Below the pieces are notes generated by a model, which saw only the letters and a program-made list of their open reading frames with translations, made no database searches and was not told where the DNA came from. From the NCBI RefSeq assembly GCF_900111395.1, contig NZ_FOHV01000011.1, positions 1 to 64,000 on the forward strand: DNA of 64,000 nt, given 5' to 3'. This DNA is from Thorsellia anophelis DSM 18579 (lineage in GTDB: Bacteria; Pseudomonadota; Gammaproteobacteria; Enterobacterales; Thorselliaceae). Position numbers and translations under genes: made by a program. Each line of letters starts with the position of its first letter. Positions within the stretch are counted from its first letter, which is position 1. Positions 26,766 to 34,934 of the stretch are shown here, one piece after another.

Positions 26766-28010
26766 TTAATCAAGATGCGCCATTTTACTTTTTTTGATAT
26801 GACGATACTGTTCATTTTCTGGCTCAAAACCAACAGCAATCGGTACTCTTTCGATGACTTCTATGCCAAATTTAGCTAATGCGTTAATCTTATCAGGATT
26901 ATTGGTTAATAACTTAATCTGCCTAATTCCCATATCGCGTAACATAGCAGCACAAAGTTCGTAACTGCGTTCATCTGCTTTAAATCCAAGTTGATGATTA
27001 GCCTCAACGGTATCTACACCCTTTTCTTGCAATTCATATGCTTTGAGCTTATTGATCAAACCAATTCCTCGACCTTCTTGCCGCATATATAAAATAATCC
27101 CTCCATCTTTTGCTATCATCGATTGAGCATACTGAAGTTGAGGGCCACAATCACATCGGCAGGAACCAAAAACATCACCAGTCAAGCATTCAGAATGAAT
27201 TCTCACTAATGGTGTTGAGAGTTCTTCTAATTCACCTGCAACCAAAGCAACATGCTCAGCTTGGTCTATTGAATTTTGATAGCCTAGCATTTGAAAATCA
27301 ACAGTTTCAAGCCCTTCATTCATCATTACCTTGGCAGGTAATTTTACTTTAGCAGCTCTCACAACAAGTTTTTCATCGGTTAACTGCCGGTATAGAACTA
27401 ACTCTTCAATCGAAATCATAACTAAATTATGTAGCTTCGCTATGTTAAGCAGTTCATCTCGCCTTGCCATTTCACCATCAGGCTTTAATATTTCACAAAT
27501 GACAGCTGCACTATTAACGCCTGAAAGTTTAGCTAAATCCACTGCCGCTTCTGTGTGACCCCGCCTTTCTATCACACCACCATCTTTCGCGATTAGCGGA
27601 AAAATATGCCCTGGTCGTCGAAATTCTGCTGAGCTTGAGTTTGGGTCCGCAACCTTATTAACGGTCAACGCTCGCTCTGCAGCCGAAATACCTGTTGTCG
27701 TTAACTCATGGTCAATGCTAACAGTAAAAGCAGTGCCATGAGGATCCTCATTATTGAATACCATCGGGGGCAAATCTAATCTTTTGGCAATTGCTTCGCT
27801 GATTGCAACGCACACTAACCCCCTTGCCTCAGTCACGAGAAAATTCATAGACTGTTTTGTAACTTTTTCTGCCAATAATATAAAGTCACCTTCATTTTCT
27901 CTGTCATCATCATCAGTGACTATGATAGGCTTACCTTTTTGCAAGGCTAACACGGCTTGCTCAATTTTATGAATGATTTCGCTTGGTACTTTAGTTTCTG
28001 TATTAGTCAT
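26766..28010 (-). CDS. ribBA: Bifunctional RibBA: DHBP synthase and GTP cyclohydrolase II
   Basis: Supplies both riboflavin precursors. The N-terminal half is RibB (D-D-D-D-R-E-N-E-G-D-F, later R-R-G-H-T-E-A-A-V-D-L). The C-terminal half is RibA, with the zinc cysteines in G-S-C-R-C-D-C-G-P-Q and the R-Q-E-G-R-G-I-G-L signature; both active sites look complete. E. coli keeps ribA and ribB apart, so the fusion sets this operon aside. The ATG at 28010 is chosen because AAAGGA stands about 11 bases upstream; an ATG at 28040 adds ten residues, overlaps ribE and has no ribosome site. Confidence 0.95.
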   Translation of the reverse strand: MTNTETKVPSEIIHKIEQAVLALQKGKPIIVTDDDDRENEGDFILLAEKVTKQSMNFLVTEARGLVCVAISEAIAKRLDLPPMVFNNEDPHGTAFTVSIDHELTTTGISAAERALTVNKVADPNSSSAEFRRPGHIFPLIAKDGGVIERRGHTEAAVDLAKLSGVNSAAVICEILKPDGEMARRDELLNIAKLHNLVMISIEELVLYRQLTDEKLVVRAAKVKLPAKVMMNEGLETVDFQMLGYQNSIDQAEHVALVAGELEELSTPLVRIHSECLTGDVFGSCRCDCGPQLQYAQSMIAKDGGIILYMRQEGRGIGLINKLKAYELQEKGVDTVEANHQLGFKADERSYELCAAMLRDMGIRQIKLLTNNPDKINALAKFGIEVIERVPIAVGFEPENEQYRHIKKSKMAHLD

Positions 28011-28029
28011 AATTTGTATAGTCCTTTTA

Positions 28030-28692
28030 TCAAAATCCATATTGTTTAAGCATATCTAGCGTGACACCGCTTGAAGGAGTGGCATTATGCGGGGTATTTA
28101 CTAAACGACTGGTAAGTAGTTTTTCAGTATATTTTGCTAAAATATCAAATTCCAAATTAACCTCATCCCCCACTTTTTTACTTGCCAAGGTTGTCATTGA
28201 TGCAGAGTGAGGAATTAATGAAATCGTGAAACTATCAGAAGATACAGAAAAAACAGTCAAACTGATACCATCTATAGTTACTGACCCTTTCTCAACAAGA
28301 TATCTTGTATACGCTGATGGAAATGAAATCACAATTTTTATGGCATTTTCATTGCGGCTCATTTGACTTATCTGCCCTATCGTATCAACATGCCCAGTTA
28401 CAAAATGACCACCTAAACGACTATCAGCCCTTAACGCTCTTTCTAAATTAACTTTATCCCCAATTTTTAAAGTTTTAATACTACTTGCTTGCACGGTTTG
28501 GGGCATAACATCAACTGTAAAATAAGAGTCTGTAAAGTGTGTGACAGTTAAGCAAATTCCATTAACTGCAATACTATCTCCTAACGTAACATCTCTTAAA
28601 ATAGAGTTCGCATAAATAGAAATTTTCAAATGATTATGGCCTCTATCTATAGATTTTATTGTGCCAATTTGTTCGATTAGTCCTGTAAACAT
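28030..28692 (-). CDS. ribE: Riboflavin synthase, alpha subunit
   Basis: Dismutates two lumazines into riboflavin and a recyclable pyrimidine. Two lumazine-binding repeats occupy about residues 1-95 and 97-195; the start M-F-T-G-L-I-E-Q-I-G and the repeat signatures G-I-C-L-T-V and G-I-S-L-T-V are typical. 220 residues is normal (the E. coli gene is called ribC). GGAGG is seven bases before the ATG, which lies 16 bp inside ribD, giving coupling. Confidence 0.96.
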   Translation of the reverse strand: MFTGLIEQIGTIKSIDRGHNHLKISIYANSILRDVTLGDSIAVNGICLTVTHFTDSYFTVDVMPQTVQASSIKTLKIGDKVNLERALRADSRLGGHFVTGHVDTIGQISQMSRNENAIKIVISFPSAYTRYLVEKGSVTIDGISLTVFSVSSDSFTISLIPHSASMTTLASKKVGDEVNLEFDILAKYTEKLLTSRLVNTPHNATPSSGVTLDMLKQYGF

Positions 28693-29900
28693 GTATTATC
28701 CTCCGTAACACCCTTTCTATTTTGGCGCATTAATATTTTAATATCCTGACCAATTAACTCGGTATTGACTATTTCAAAGCGTTTAATCTCATCAAGGGGA
28801 CTAGGCTTAATATTTTGATAGATAGATTGATTCCCACCAAAAACTCTAGGTGATTGATATAAAACCCACTCATCAACTAAATCATCATCAAGTAAGGCAG
28901 TGACAAGTCTTGGCCCAGCTTCAATTAATACCCTCATAAGCCCCTGCTTTAACGTCCAACTGAAAATTGTCTTAAGTGAATCATAGGGTTCAACTTCGCA
29001 TCCTAGATTTATTAACTTTGCTTTTTTTTCTGCAGAATATTGCCCCAATAGTATCGTTCTAAATTGATGAGCTGTTTGAACAATTTTAGTTTCAATCTCA
29101 ATTTCACCTTGTCTGTCGATTACTATTCTTGCTGGTTGTTTTTGATTTCCATCAAGTCGTACATTTAGCATCGGATTATCAACTTTGACTGTCCCTATTC
29201 CTGTTAATATTGCATCCACGCTAGCTCTTAAGTGATGTACATCAATCCTTGCTTGCTCATTGGTAATCCACTGACTTTCCAAATTATCTAAGGCGAGTTT
29301 TCCATCTAAACTACACGCTGTTTTTAAAATAACATAAGAACGTTTTGTAATTTGTGATACGAAAAATTCATGATGAATAGATTGGGCTACATGGTGACAA
29401 ATACCCACGACTACTTCTATCCCTGCTTCTTTTAGCGATAAAATACCCTTACCTTCTACATTAGGATTTTTATCTACTAAGGCAACAACAACTTTAGTAA
29501 TACCCGCTGCAATTAATGCTTCGGTACAAGGCCCTGTTAGTCCAGTATGGCAACAAGGCTCTAATGTCACGTAAATAGTCGCACCTCTCGCATTATCACC
29601 TGCCATATTGAGTGCATGGATTTCTGCATGTGCAGTACCTTGTTTAAGGTGAGCCCCCATGCCGACAAGTTTATTATTTTTAACAATAACCGCGCCAACA
29701 GAAGGATTAGATCCTGTTTGCCCATTTGCGTAGTAAGCAAGAGAAAGGGCAAGTCGCATCCAATCTTCATCTGATTTTATTGGTGAATTTGACAATGAAT
29801 ACGGGTTTAATTTTGTCGTAAAATTATGATTATTATCAATGCGCTTATCGGTCGTCTTCAACGGTATTGGAGAAGAAATAGTATAAGATTGATTGTTCAA
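28677..29900 (-). CDS. ribD: Bifunctional riboflavin deaminase-reductase RibD
   Basis: Carries out the second and third steps of the GTP branch. The deaminase has the zinc site H-A-E-I-H-A with P-C-C-H-T-G-L-T-G-P-C; the reductase starts near residue 185 (L-K-T-A-C-S-L-D-G-K-L-A) and has G-P-R-L-V-T-A-L-L near 320. The protein begins about 45 residues before the usual D-x-x-W-M-R-L-A-L start. The TTG at 29900 is chosen because GAGGAG lies six bases before it. The same GAGGAG can be hidden by an upstream complementary segment, so FMN control probably acts on this start. Confidence 0.94.
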   Translation of the reverse strand: MNNQSYTISSPIPLKTTDKRIDNNHNFTTKLNPYSLSNSPIKSDEDWMRLALSLAYYANGQTGSNPSVGAVIVKNNKLVGMGAHLKQGTAHAEIHALNMAGDNARGATIYVTLEPCCHTGLTGPCTEALIAAGITKVVVALVDKNPNVEGKGILSLKEAGIEVVVGICHHVAQSIHHEFFVSQITKRSYVILKTACSLDGKLALDNLESQWITNEQARIDVHHLRASVDAILTGIGTVKVDNPMLNVRLDGNQKQPARIVIDRQGEIEIETKIVQTAHQFRTILLGQYSAEKKAKLINLGCEVEPYDSLKTIFSWTLKQGLMRVLIEAGPRLVTALLDDDLVDEWVLYQSPRVFGGNQSIYQNIKPSPLDEIKRFEIVNTELIGQDIKILMRQNRKGVTEDNTCLQD

Positions 29901-29905
29901 ATTGA

Positions 29906-29961
29906 CTCCTCAAATTAATAAACCAATAGCTAAAATTGCTATCTGATCAGATTTGAGGGAG
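29906..29961 (-). promoter_or_regulatory. Ribosome-site-sequestering hairpin of the rib leader
   Basis: On the minus strand CTCCCTCAAAT (29961-29951) is complementary, with one bulged C, to ATTTGAGGAG (29915-29906), which contains the ribD Shine-Dalgarno sequence. The loop itself holds a small ATAGC/GCTAT hairpin. This looks like the expression platform of the FMN riboswitch acting on translation. Confidence 0.6.
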
Positions 29962-30302
29962 ATAAAGGGAGGTGCAGCCAATACATACTGACCTAAGAAA
30001 TTTTAAAATATATAAAACTTATAGTTAGATTAATCCAAACTTGTGGTGTTTACTTGCACTGAGTGCAAAGCACAATAACTAACATCTTAATTTTTTTGCT
30101 GCATTATCAACAAAACTAGAATATGAGGTTAGCATATAGTAGCTTACTATAAAACCAAACTAACAAAACAGTTCTACAGAAGATTAAAATAATCTCATCT
30201 TAGAAACTGAATTGATAGATAAGCCAGTCACTACTCAGCAGTATTCATCTATAAGTTTTACTAAATTATTAAATTTTCTCAATAATATGGATTGTCATAC
30301 CT

Positions 30303-30450
30303 TTCTTCTTTCTCCCATCCAGACTTTAACTGTCGGTGCTAGAATCACACTAGCTCCACCGCTTAGCAGTAAAACTACTAAGGCGGGTCACGGACTTAAG
30401 GCTATCGCCCTTACCGCCGGTAGGGAATTTCACCCTGCCCCGAAAGAATA
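30303..30450 (-). ncRNA. FMN riboswitch (RFN element)
   Basis: Read on the minus strand, the aptamer has the conserved core in order: GGGGCAGGGTGAAATTCCCT, ACCGGCGGTAAGGGCGATAG, AGTCCGTGACCCGCC, the variable AGTAGTTTTACTGCT stem, GGTGGAGC, CTAGCACCGACAGTTAAAGT and GGATGGGAGAAAGAAGA, with outer strands CTTTC and GAAAG pairing as P1. It binds FMN and shuts down riboflavin synthesis. About 400 bases separate it from ribD, with the sequestering hairpin at the far end. Confidence 0.97.
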
Positions 30451-30899
30451 CTTTGCTCATAAAACAAAGCCCTTATAATTTACGCACAACACAACAAATT
30501 GTAAAGCCTTTATTGTTGTTTTCTTACACTATTATTTGAGAAAACCATTGTTAGTATTTTTGCTTATTGACTTAAAACAATTTTAAACCACCCAAGTAAT
30601 TGATTTTATAAATATTCACTTGACAGGGTTTGAGTGTAGGCTATTGGATGATTAGTATTCTTTTTAAACGTTTAATAACTAGGCTTGATAGGTCAACAAT
30701 AATTCATTTACATCAAAAAACTAACGACTAAAACATCAAGAGATTGTGAAATTCAAAAGGTTGTGTTAACGCAATTTAGCTAAATGCATTTCCTTTCTCC
30801 TAAAATTATTTAATAGAATGCTCGTAGCAAGATGCTTTGTATTGCATGCATATCATACTATGAACTATTCATTACAATATTTATAATATTAATTTTTTA
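30451..30899. other. Promoter side of the rib leader and gene-free stretch
   Basis: AT-rich. The rib promoter must lie here, just upstream (higher coordinates) of the aptamer, but I cannot place it firmly. No gene seen. Confidence 0.4.
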
Positions 30900-30968
30900 G
30901 ATGCAAATGAAATGTAATTACTCGTTGCTAGAGTATTAAGAAGTATGGGCTATAAAACTCAAGTTGAT
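30900..30968 (+). pseudogene. Short remnant resembling an Mrr-type restriction endonuclease
   Basis: The frame from 30900 reads D-A-N-E-M, stop, then L-L-V-A-R-V-L-R-S-M-G-Y-K-T-Q-V-D. The L-V-A-R-x-L-x-x-M-G-Y-x-T pattern is typical of the Mrr catalytic-domain entry. Only about 23 codons with a stop remain, abutting the end of the PIN remnant. The assignment is by pattern memory only. Confidence 0.35.
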
Positions 30969-30969
30969 C

Positions 30970-31458
30970 CTAACACTGGCTCTGAAACTTTCTTAACCGT
31001 TGTTTCGCAATTTCCCACGGTAACCTACGCCCTGCTTGCTCCATTTTGCTGTAAGAGTTTAATGCACCATCAACCGTAAGGATTCCGTGTAACGAGCTGT
31101 TCAACAACCCATAACGTTCCCTGTACCAAAATGGCTTCCTTTTCCGCTGTTTATCGTAAAGCCATATCACCCGTTAAGAAGGGGCATTGTTCCTGCCTTG
31201 CTAATGCTAGCGCAAAAAGTCATTTGCACTCGGCCCTACATACTTTTGCATAAGCCCATACGAATACAGCATGGAATCTGATGTGAGTTCGCCTAACAGT
31301 AACCCCAGCTCAATTAGATGACGATGATGTTCACTTAGTTCTTCATGAAATAGCGCATCGGGTGCTTTAAATTGGTAAGGCAGGCGGAAGAAATCCTCAA
31401 GAATCTGCCCTTCTTCCAGATCAATCAGAATATTCGCATCACTTATCAATAAATACAT
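30970..31458 (-). pseudogene. PIN-domain toxin gene, broken three times
   Basis: The intact N-terminal part (L-L-I-S-D-A-N-I-L-I-D-L-E-E) has the first PIN acid. Then: one T is missing from a T run near 31215 (restoring it gives F-A-L-A-L-A-R-Q-E-Q-C-P and L-T-G-D-M-A-L-R, the third PIN acid region); a CAA-to-TAA-type stop follows that segment (about 31160); a two-base loss in an AC repeat near 31090 shifts the frame again before G-I-L-T-V-D-G-A-L and A-G-R-R-L-P-W. PIN toxins cleave RNA. The ATG abuts the stop of the XRE-ImmA gene, the layout of a toxin-antitoxin pair. Confidence 0.8.
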
Positions 31459-32511
31459 CTACACCACCTCAGCCAACATTTGACGCTGTTTATGAAGCGT
31501 CATTACTGATATTTGCAATAATTCAGCGGCTTTGGATTCACTCAATATCCCTTCGGCTAACGCTCGGAAAACTAACTGTTCAAATAGTTGAGTTTGCTCT
31601 TGAGGATAAGGTTGACCTGGCTCCTGTTTACGCCATCCATTTTTTGAAAACTGAATATAGATTTGACGTGCTTTTTCCTTTGAAATAATCCCTAAATCAG
31701 CACTGCGATATACGCAAGCCGCCATACTTAACCCAAACTCATGTTTCATAAAATAGAGCTCTTTTGGGTCTATATTAGCGCGTTGCTCACCTAAGTGTTG
31801 ATGGATGCCGATATCAGGCAATAAAAAGGCAGATGCAAAACGATTACACACAGTTTCTTCATCAAGTGATTCATCTAACACATTATGTAGGACCAAATGC
31901 CCTAGTTCGCGCGCCAGTGTAAAACGTTGACGACAACCAGACCAATGTGAAGAGACCACAATAATCGGTTGACCTGAAATATTCGCTTGTAAACCATCGA
32001 ATTTATCTGCTTGAGTAACATGGCTGATGATCACCAAGATACCTTTTGATTCTAACAAATCAATTAAATTAGGAAGAGGATTCATTCCAAGTTGCCAATC
32101 ATTGCGGAGTTTAATTGCCGCTTTCTCAACATCATCCAATGTGTTCAGCTTGGGTATGCCAATTTGATAGTCAAAAAGCTTTATTGGAAAATTTGGCCAG
32201 ATATTTTTGAGTGCCAACCAACGCTCAGCCTGTTCGATAACATCTGACTCTATTTTTTTTAATAAGCCTTTTGATGCAGAGGCTTTCTTACGATATTCAA
32301 CCTGCCCTAGTGTGACTTGAGTAGGACGGAAGAAATATTCTGTCCGTACAGACAATGCAGTAGCAAGTTTTAATAACACTCCAGAAGAAGGCATGCTTGC
32401 GTTATGCTCATATTTTTTAATCATATTCGCACTGATACTCACCTGACCAGCTAATGCTTGCATAGATAAACCAGCAGCGGCACGTGCGCGTTTTAAACGT
32501 TCTCCAATCAT
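31459..32511 (-). CDS. XRE / ImmA-IrrE-type protein, putative antitoxin of the PIN toxin
   Basis: 350 residues: an N-terminal XRE helix-turn-helix (about 1-60, L-S-M-Q-A-L-A-G-Q-V-S-I-S-A-N-M-I-K-K-Y-E) and an ImmA/IrrE-like domain from about 70 to 260. The metallopeptidase motif reads A-R-E-L-G-H-L-V-L-H near residue 200: the first histidine of HExxH is arginine, so protease activity is doubtful. Such Xre-COG2856 proteins are predicted antitoxins paired with PIN-like toxins, the arrangement here (stop and start abut). GGAAG precedes the start. The gene is open though its toxin is not. Confidence 0.85.
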   Translation of the reverse strand: MIGERLKRARAAAGLSMQALAGQVSISANMIKKYEHNASMPSSGVLLKLATALSVRTEYFFRPTQVTLGQVEYRKKASASKGLLKKIESDVIEQAERWLALKNIWPNFPIKLFDYQIGIPKLNTLDDVEKAAIKLRNDWQLGMNPLPNLIDLLESKGILVIISHVTQADKFDGLQANISGQPIIVVSSHWSGCRQRFTLARELGHLVLHNVLDESLDEETVCNRFASAFLLPDIGIHQHLGEQRANIDPKELYFMKHEFGLSMAACVYRSADLGIISKEKARQIYIQFSKNGWRKQEPGQPYPQEQTQLFEQLVFRALAEGILSESKAAELLQISVMTLHKQRQMLAEVV

Positions 32512-32521
32512 AATGCTTCCA

Positions 32522-32557
32522 GTTTATAAAAATTTAAAATATTTAAATAATATAAAC
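32522..32557. promoter_or_regulatory. Inverted repeat before the XRE-ImmA gene, likely operator
   Basis: GTTTATA (32522-32528) and TATAAAC (32551-32557) flank an AT-only AAATTTAAAATATTTAAAT core, 10 bp before the start codon, a position fit for autorepression. Confidence 0.45.
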
Positions 32558-33181
32558 CAATATAGTGATTATGTCGACACCTAGCCTATTAGATAGCGTT
32601 ACAATCCTAATTGACATCATACGATGTAAAAAAATTTTTAGATACGTTCACAGAGTTGAATAGATTTAGCGAAAATCTCTAACCATCTGTATTAAAATAA
32701 CTTTTAAAGCAGTTAGAAGCGTTATAGGACAAAAGCTGAGTATTTACTATAGGTTAAAGTGTAGTTTTCATCCCATAGATAAAAAAATTCATTATAAATC
32801 AGTGCGAAAACATTGATACATCATTTAAAGCTTTAGAATTCAGATTTTAATTCTATACTAATCGAGCGCCCTATACGCTATTTTAACAATATAAGGCTTA
32901 ATTCTGCTATAGGCTACAAAACACGATTGAACAAAAGCAAAGAATGTACCTACTCATGAAATGTTTAAATTACTATTTTTCTCTTAAAAAATTATTTGTT
33001 AGCATAACAATCCCATCACATCAAATTTTTCCTTCTAACATACTAGTCTATTAGAATAATTATCCTTCATAGAGAAGCTAAAAGATTAGTCCGATACAAG
33101 CTCAATATTTCATGCTAGAATCAATGAAATTTTATATTAACTGTCAATTTCTATATCAATCGAACATGATGGGGGTTTCAT
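32558..33181. other. Gene-free stretch between XRE-ImmA gene and ydfG
   Basis: 624 bp, AT-rich, with no gene, RNA motif or strong repeat that I could support. It must contain promoters for both flanking divergent genes. Confidence 0.4.
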
Positions 33182-33931
33182 ATGAATGTTTTTATTACTG
33201 GTGTCAGTTCAGGATTTGGCAAAGCGATTGCAGAAAAATTTATCGCCGAGGGCCATACAGTAGTTGGTACAGCTAGACGAGTTCAGCGTCTCAATGAATT
33301 AAAAGCATCACTGGGTGATCGTTTTATCCCATATGAATTAGATGTGATAGATGAAGCTAATACAAAACGTGTGATAATTGACGTAATGAATACACTTGGC
33401 AATATAGATGTCGTTATCAATAATGCAGGCATTTCAATGGGGACTGAAAAAGCTCAAGATGCCATTTTATCTGAATGGCATACTGCGATTGATACAAATA
33501 TTAAAGGAGTAGTTAATGTCACTCATTCAATTTTGCCTTATCTAATCGAACAAGGCTTTGGATTGATCATCAATATGGGATCCACAGCGGGTAATTATGC
33601 CTATGCTGGCGGAAATGTATATGGTGGATCGAAAGCATTTTTAAAACAGTTTAGTATTAATTTACGCGTTGATTTGCATGGAACTGGAGTTAGGGTGACG
33701 AATATTGAACCAGGTTTAGTCGGCGGAACTGAGTTTTCAGTCATTCGCTATAAAGGCGATGCTGAAAAAGCAAATTCATTATATGCGACCACCGATCCTT
33801 TAATGCCTGATGATATCAGTGAGACGGTTTATTGGATTGCGACACTGCCAAAGCATGTTAATATTAACTCTATAGAAATGATGCCAGTTACTCAGTCCCC
33901 TGCTGGCTTACAAGTACACAGTATTTCTTAA
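33182..33931 (+). CDS. ydfG: NADP-dependent 3-hydroxy acid dehydrogenase (SDR)
   Basis: A short-chain dehydrogenase acting on 3-hydroxy acids such as L-allo-threonine, serine and 3-hydroxypropionate/malonic semialdehyde in E. coli. Rossmann loop T-G-V-S-S-G-F-G is at residues 6-13, N-N-A-G near 83, the catalytic serine in G-S-T-A-G and Y-x-x-x-K in V-Y-G-G-S-K near 147. The end (H-V-N-I-N-S-I-E-M-M-P-V-T-Q-S) matches E. coli YdfG nearly word for word. 249 residues is full length. GGGGG precedes the ATG. Confidence 0.95.
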   Translation: MNVFITGVSSGFGKAIAEKFIAEGHTVVGTARRVQRLNELKASLGDRFIPYELDVIDEANTKRVIIDVMNTLGNIDVVINNAGISMGTEKAQDAILSEWHTAIDTNIKGVVNVTHSILPYLIEQGFGLIINMGSTAGNYAYAGGNVYGGSKAFLKQFSINLRVDLHGTGVRVTNIEPGLVGGTEFSVIRYKGDAEKANSLYATTDPLMPDDISETVYWIATLPKHVNINSIEMMPVTQSPAGLQVHSIS

Positions 33932-34012
33932 ATTACAATCAAATTTATTTTTGTTACTTTTAACTTGCCTTTTCAATTAGAAAATTGAACTATATAAATG
34001 GAATGTTTATCT

Positions 34013-34831
34013 ATGCCCTTAAATGTAATCGCTTTAGATCTAGATGGTACTTTATTAAATGATAATAAGATGATCCCTCAAGCTTCATTAGATGCAATTT
34101 TTGATGCAAAAGCAAAAGGAATCGATGTGATTATCGCTACAGGTAGACATCATATTGCAATAACTGAGTATTATCACTTGCTTGAATTATCCACCCCTGC
34201 AGTCTGCTGTAATGGTGTGTACTTATATGATATTCATAATGACTCAGTACTATCAAGAACTCCCGTAACACACAACCATGTTGAAAAAATGGTTGCTCTC
34301 GGAAATGAACACGGCATCCCATTTTATCTCTATGTAGATAAAGTTATGCTTTACAGTGATGTTGAATCGCATAAAGCGCGTATTTCAGGTTGGGATGAAG
34401 CACATCAAGCACACTTAGATCGTGTTTTTAAACATTTCCCTGATTACCTAGACGCTACTAATCATTTTAACGATTTATGGAAATTTTCTTGTGCATGGCA
34501 TGACATCCCGGCTCTAAAGAAATTTGCTGATGCAATAGAGCAAAAAGCAGGTCTTCAATGCCTTTGGTCTTGGGATAATCAGGTCGATATAGCTATACCT
34601 GGCACGGGTAAAGGTCATAGACTAAAAGAATACGTAGAATCAATTGGTAAAACAATGGATAATGTGATTTCATTTGGCGATAATTTTAATGATGTCTCAA
34701 TGCTAGAAATGGCAGGTATGGGTGTTGCTATGGGTAACCATGCAAAGGGAGTTGAACTACATGCAGATATCGTAATTGGTGATAACAATAGCGATGCAAT
34801 AGCTAAAGCAATTCGTCAGTATGTGCTTTAA
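34013..34831 (+). CDS. ybhA: HAD-family pyridoxal phosphate phosphatase YbhA-like
   Basis: A Cof-type HAD hydrolase that in E. coli dephosphorylates pyridoxal phosphate and sugar phosphates. Motif I is A-L-D-L-D-G-T-L-L, motif II I-A-T-G-R-H-H, then C-C-N-G-V-Y-L-Y-D with the C2 cap, motif III lysine in G-T-G-K-G-H-R-L and motif IV S-F-G-D-N-F-N-D-V-S-M-L. V-W-K-F and W-S-W-D-x-Q-V-D-I-A also match YbhA. The ATG at 34013 matches the family start; an ATG at 33998 adds five residues. Confidence 0.9.
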   Translation: MPLNVIALDLDGTLLNDNKMIPQASLDAIFDAKAKGIDVIIATGRHHIAITEYYHLLELSTPAVCCNGVYLYDIHNDSVLSRTPVTHNHVEKMVALGNEHGIPFYLYVDKVMLYSDVESHKARISGWDEAHQAHLDRVFKHFPDYLDATNHFNDLWKFSCAWHDIPALKKFADAIEQKAGLQCLWSWDNQVDIAIPGTGKGHRLKEYVESIGKTMDNVISFGDNFNDVSMLEMAGMGVAMGNHAKGVELHADIVIGDNNSDAIAKAIRQYVL

Positions 34832-34856
34832 TAGACTGTAAATTCAAGTTCTAAAT

Positions 34857-34888
34857 CATATCGGTTGTTTAAATAACCAGCCGATATG
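34857..34888 (+). terminator. Hairpin after ybhA, probable terminator
   Basis: CATATCGG (34857-34864) pairs with CCGATATG (34881-34888) and an inner TTGTT/AACC part; the T tract is weak. It sits between convergent ybhA and topB. Confidence 0.55.
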
Positions 34889-34934
34889 GCTAACTTTATG
34901 CTCTAACTATTTGAATTCGCCATACACACTTAGC

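Noticed and set aside
30212-30478. 88-codon plus-strand ORF
   Set aside because: It is the antisense of the FMN riboswitch, not a gene.
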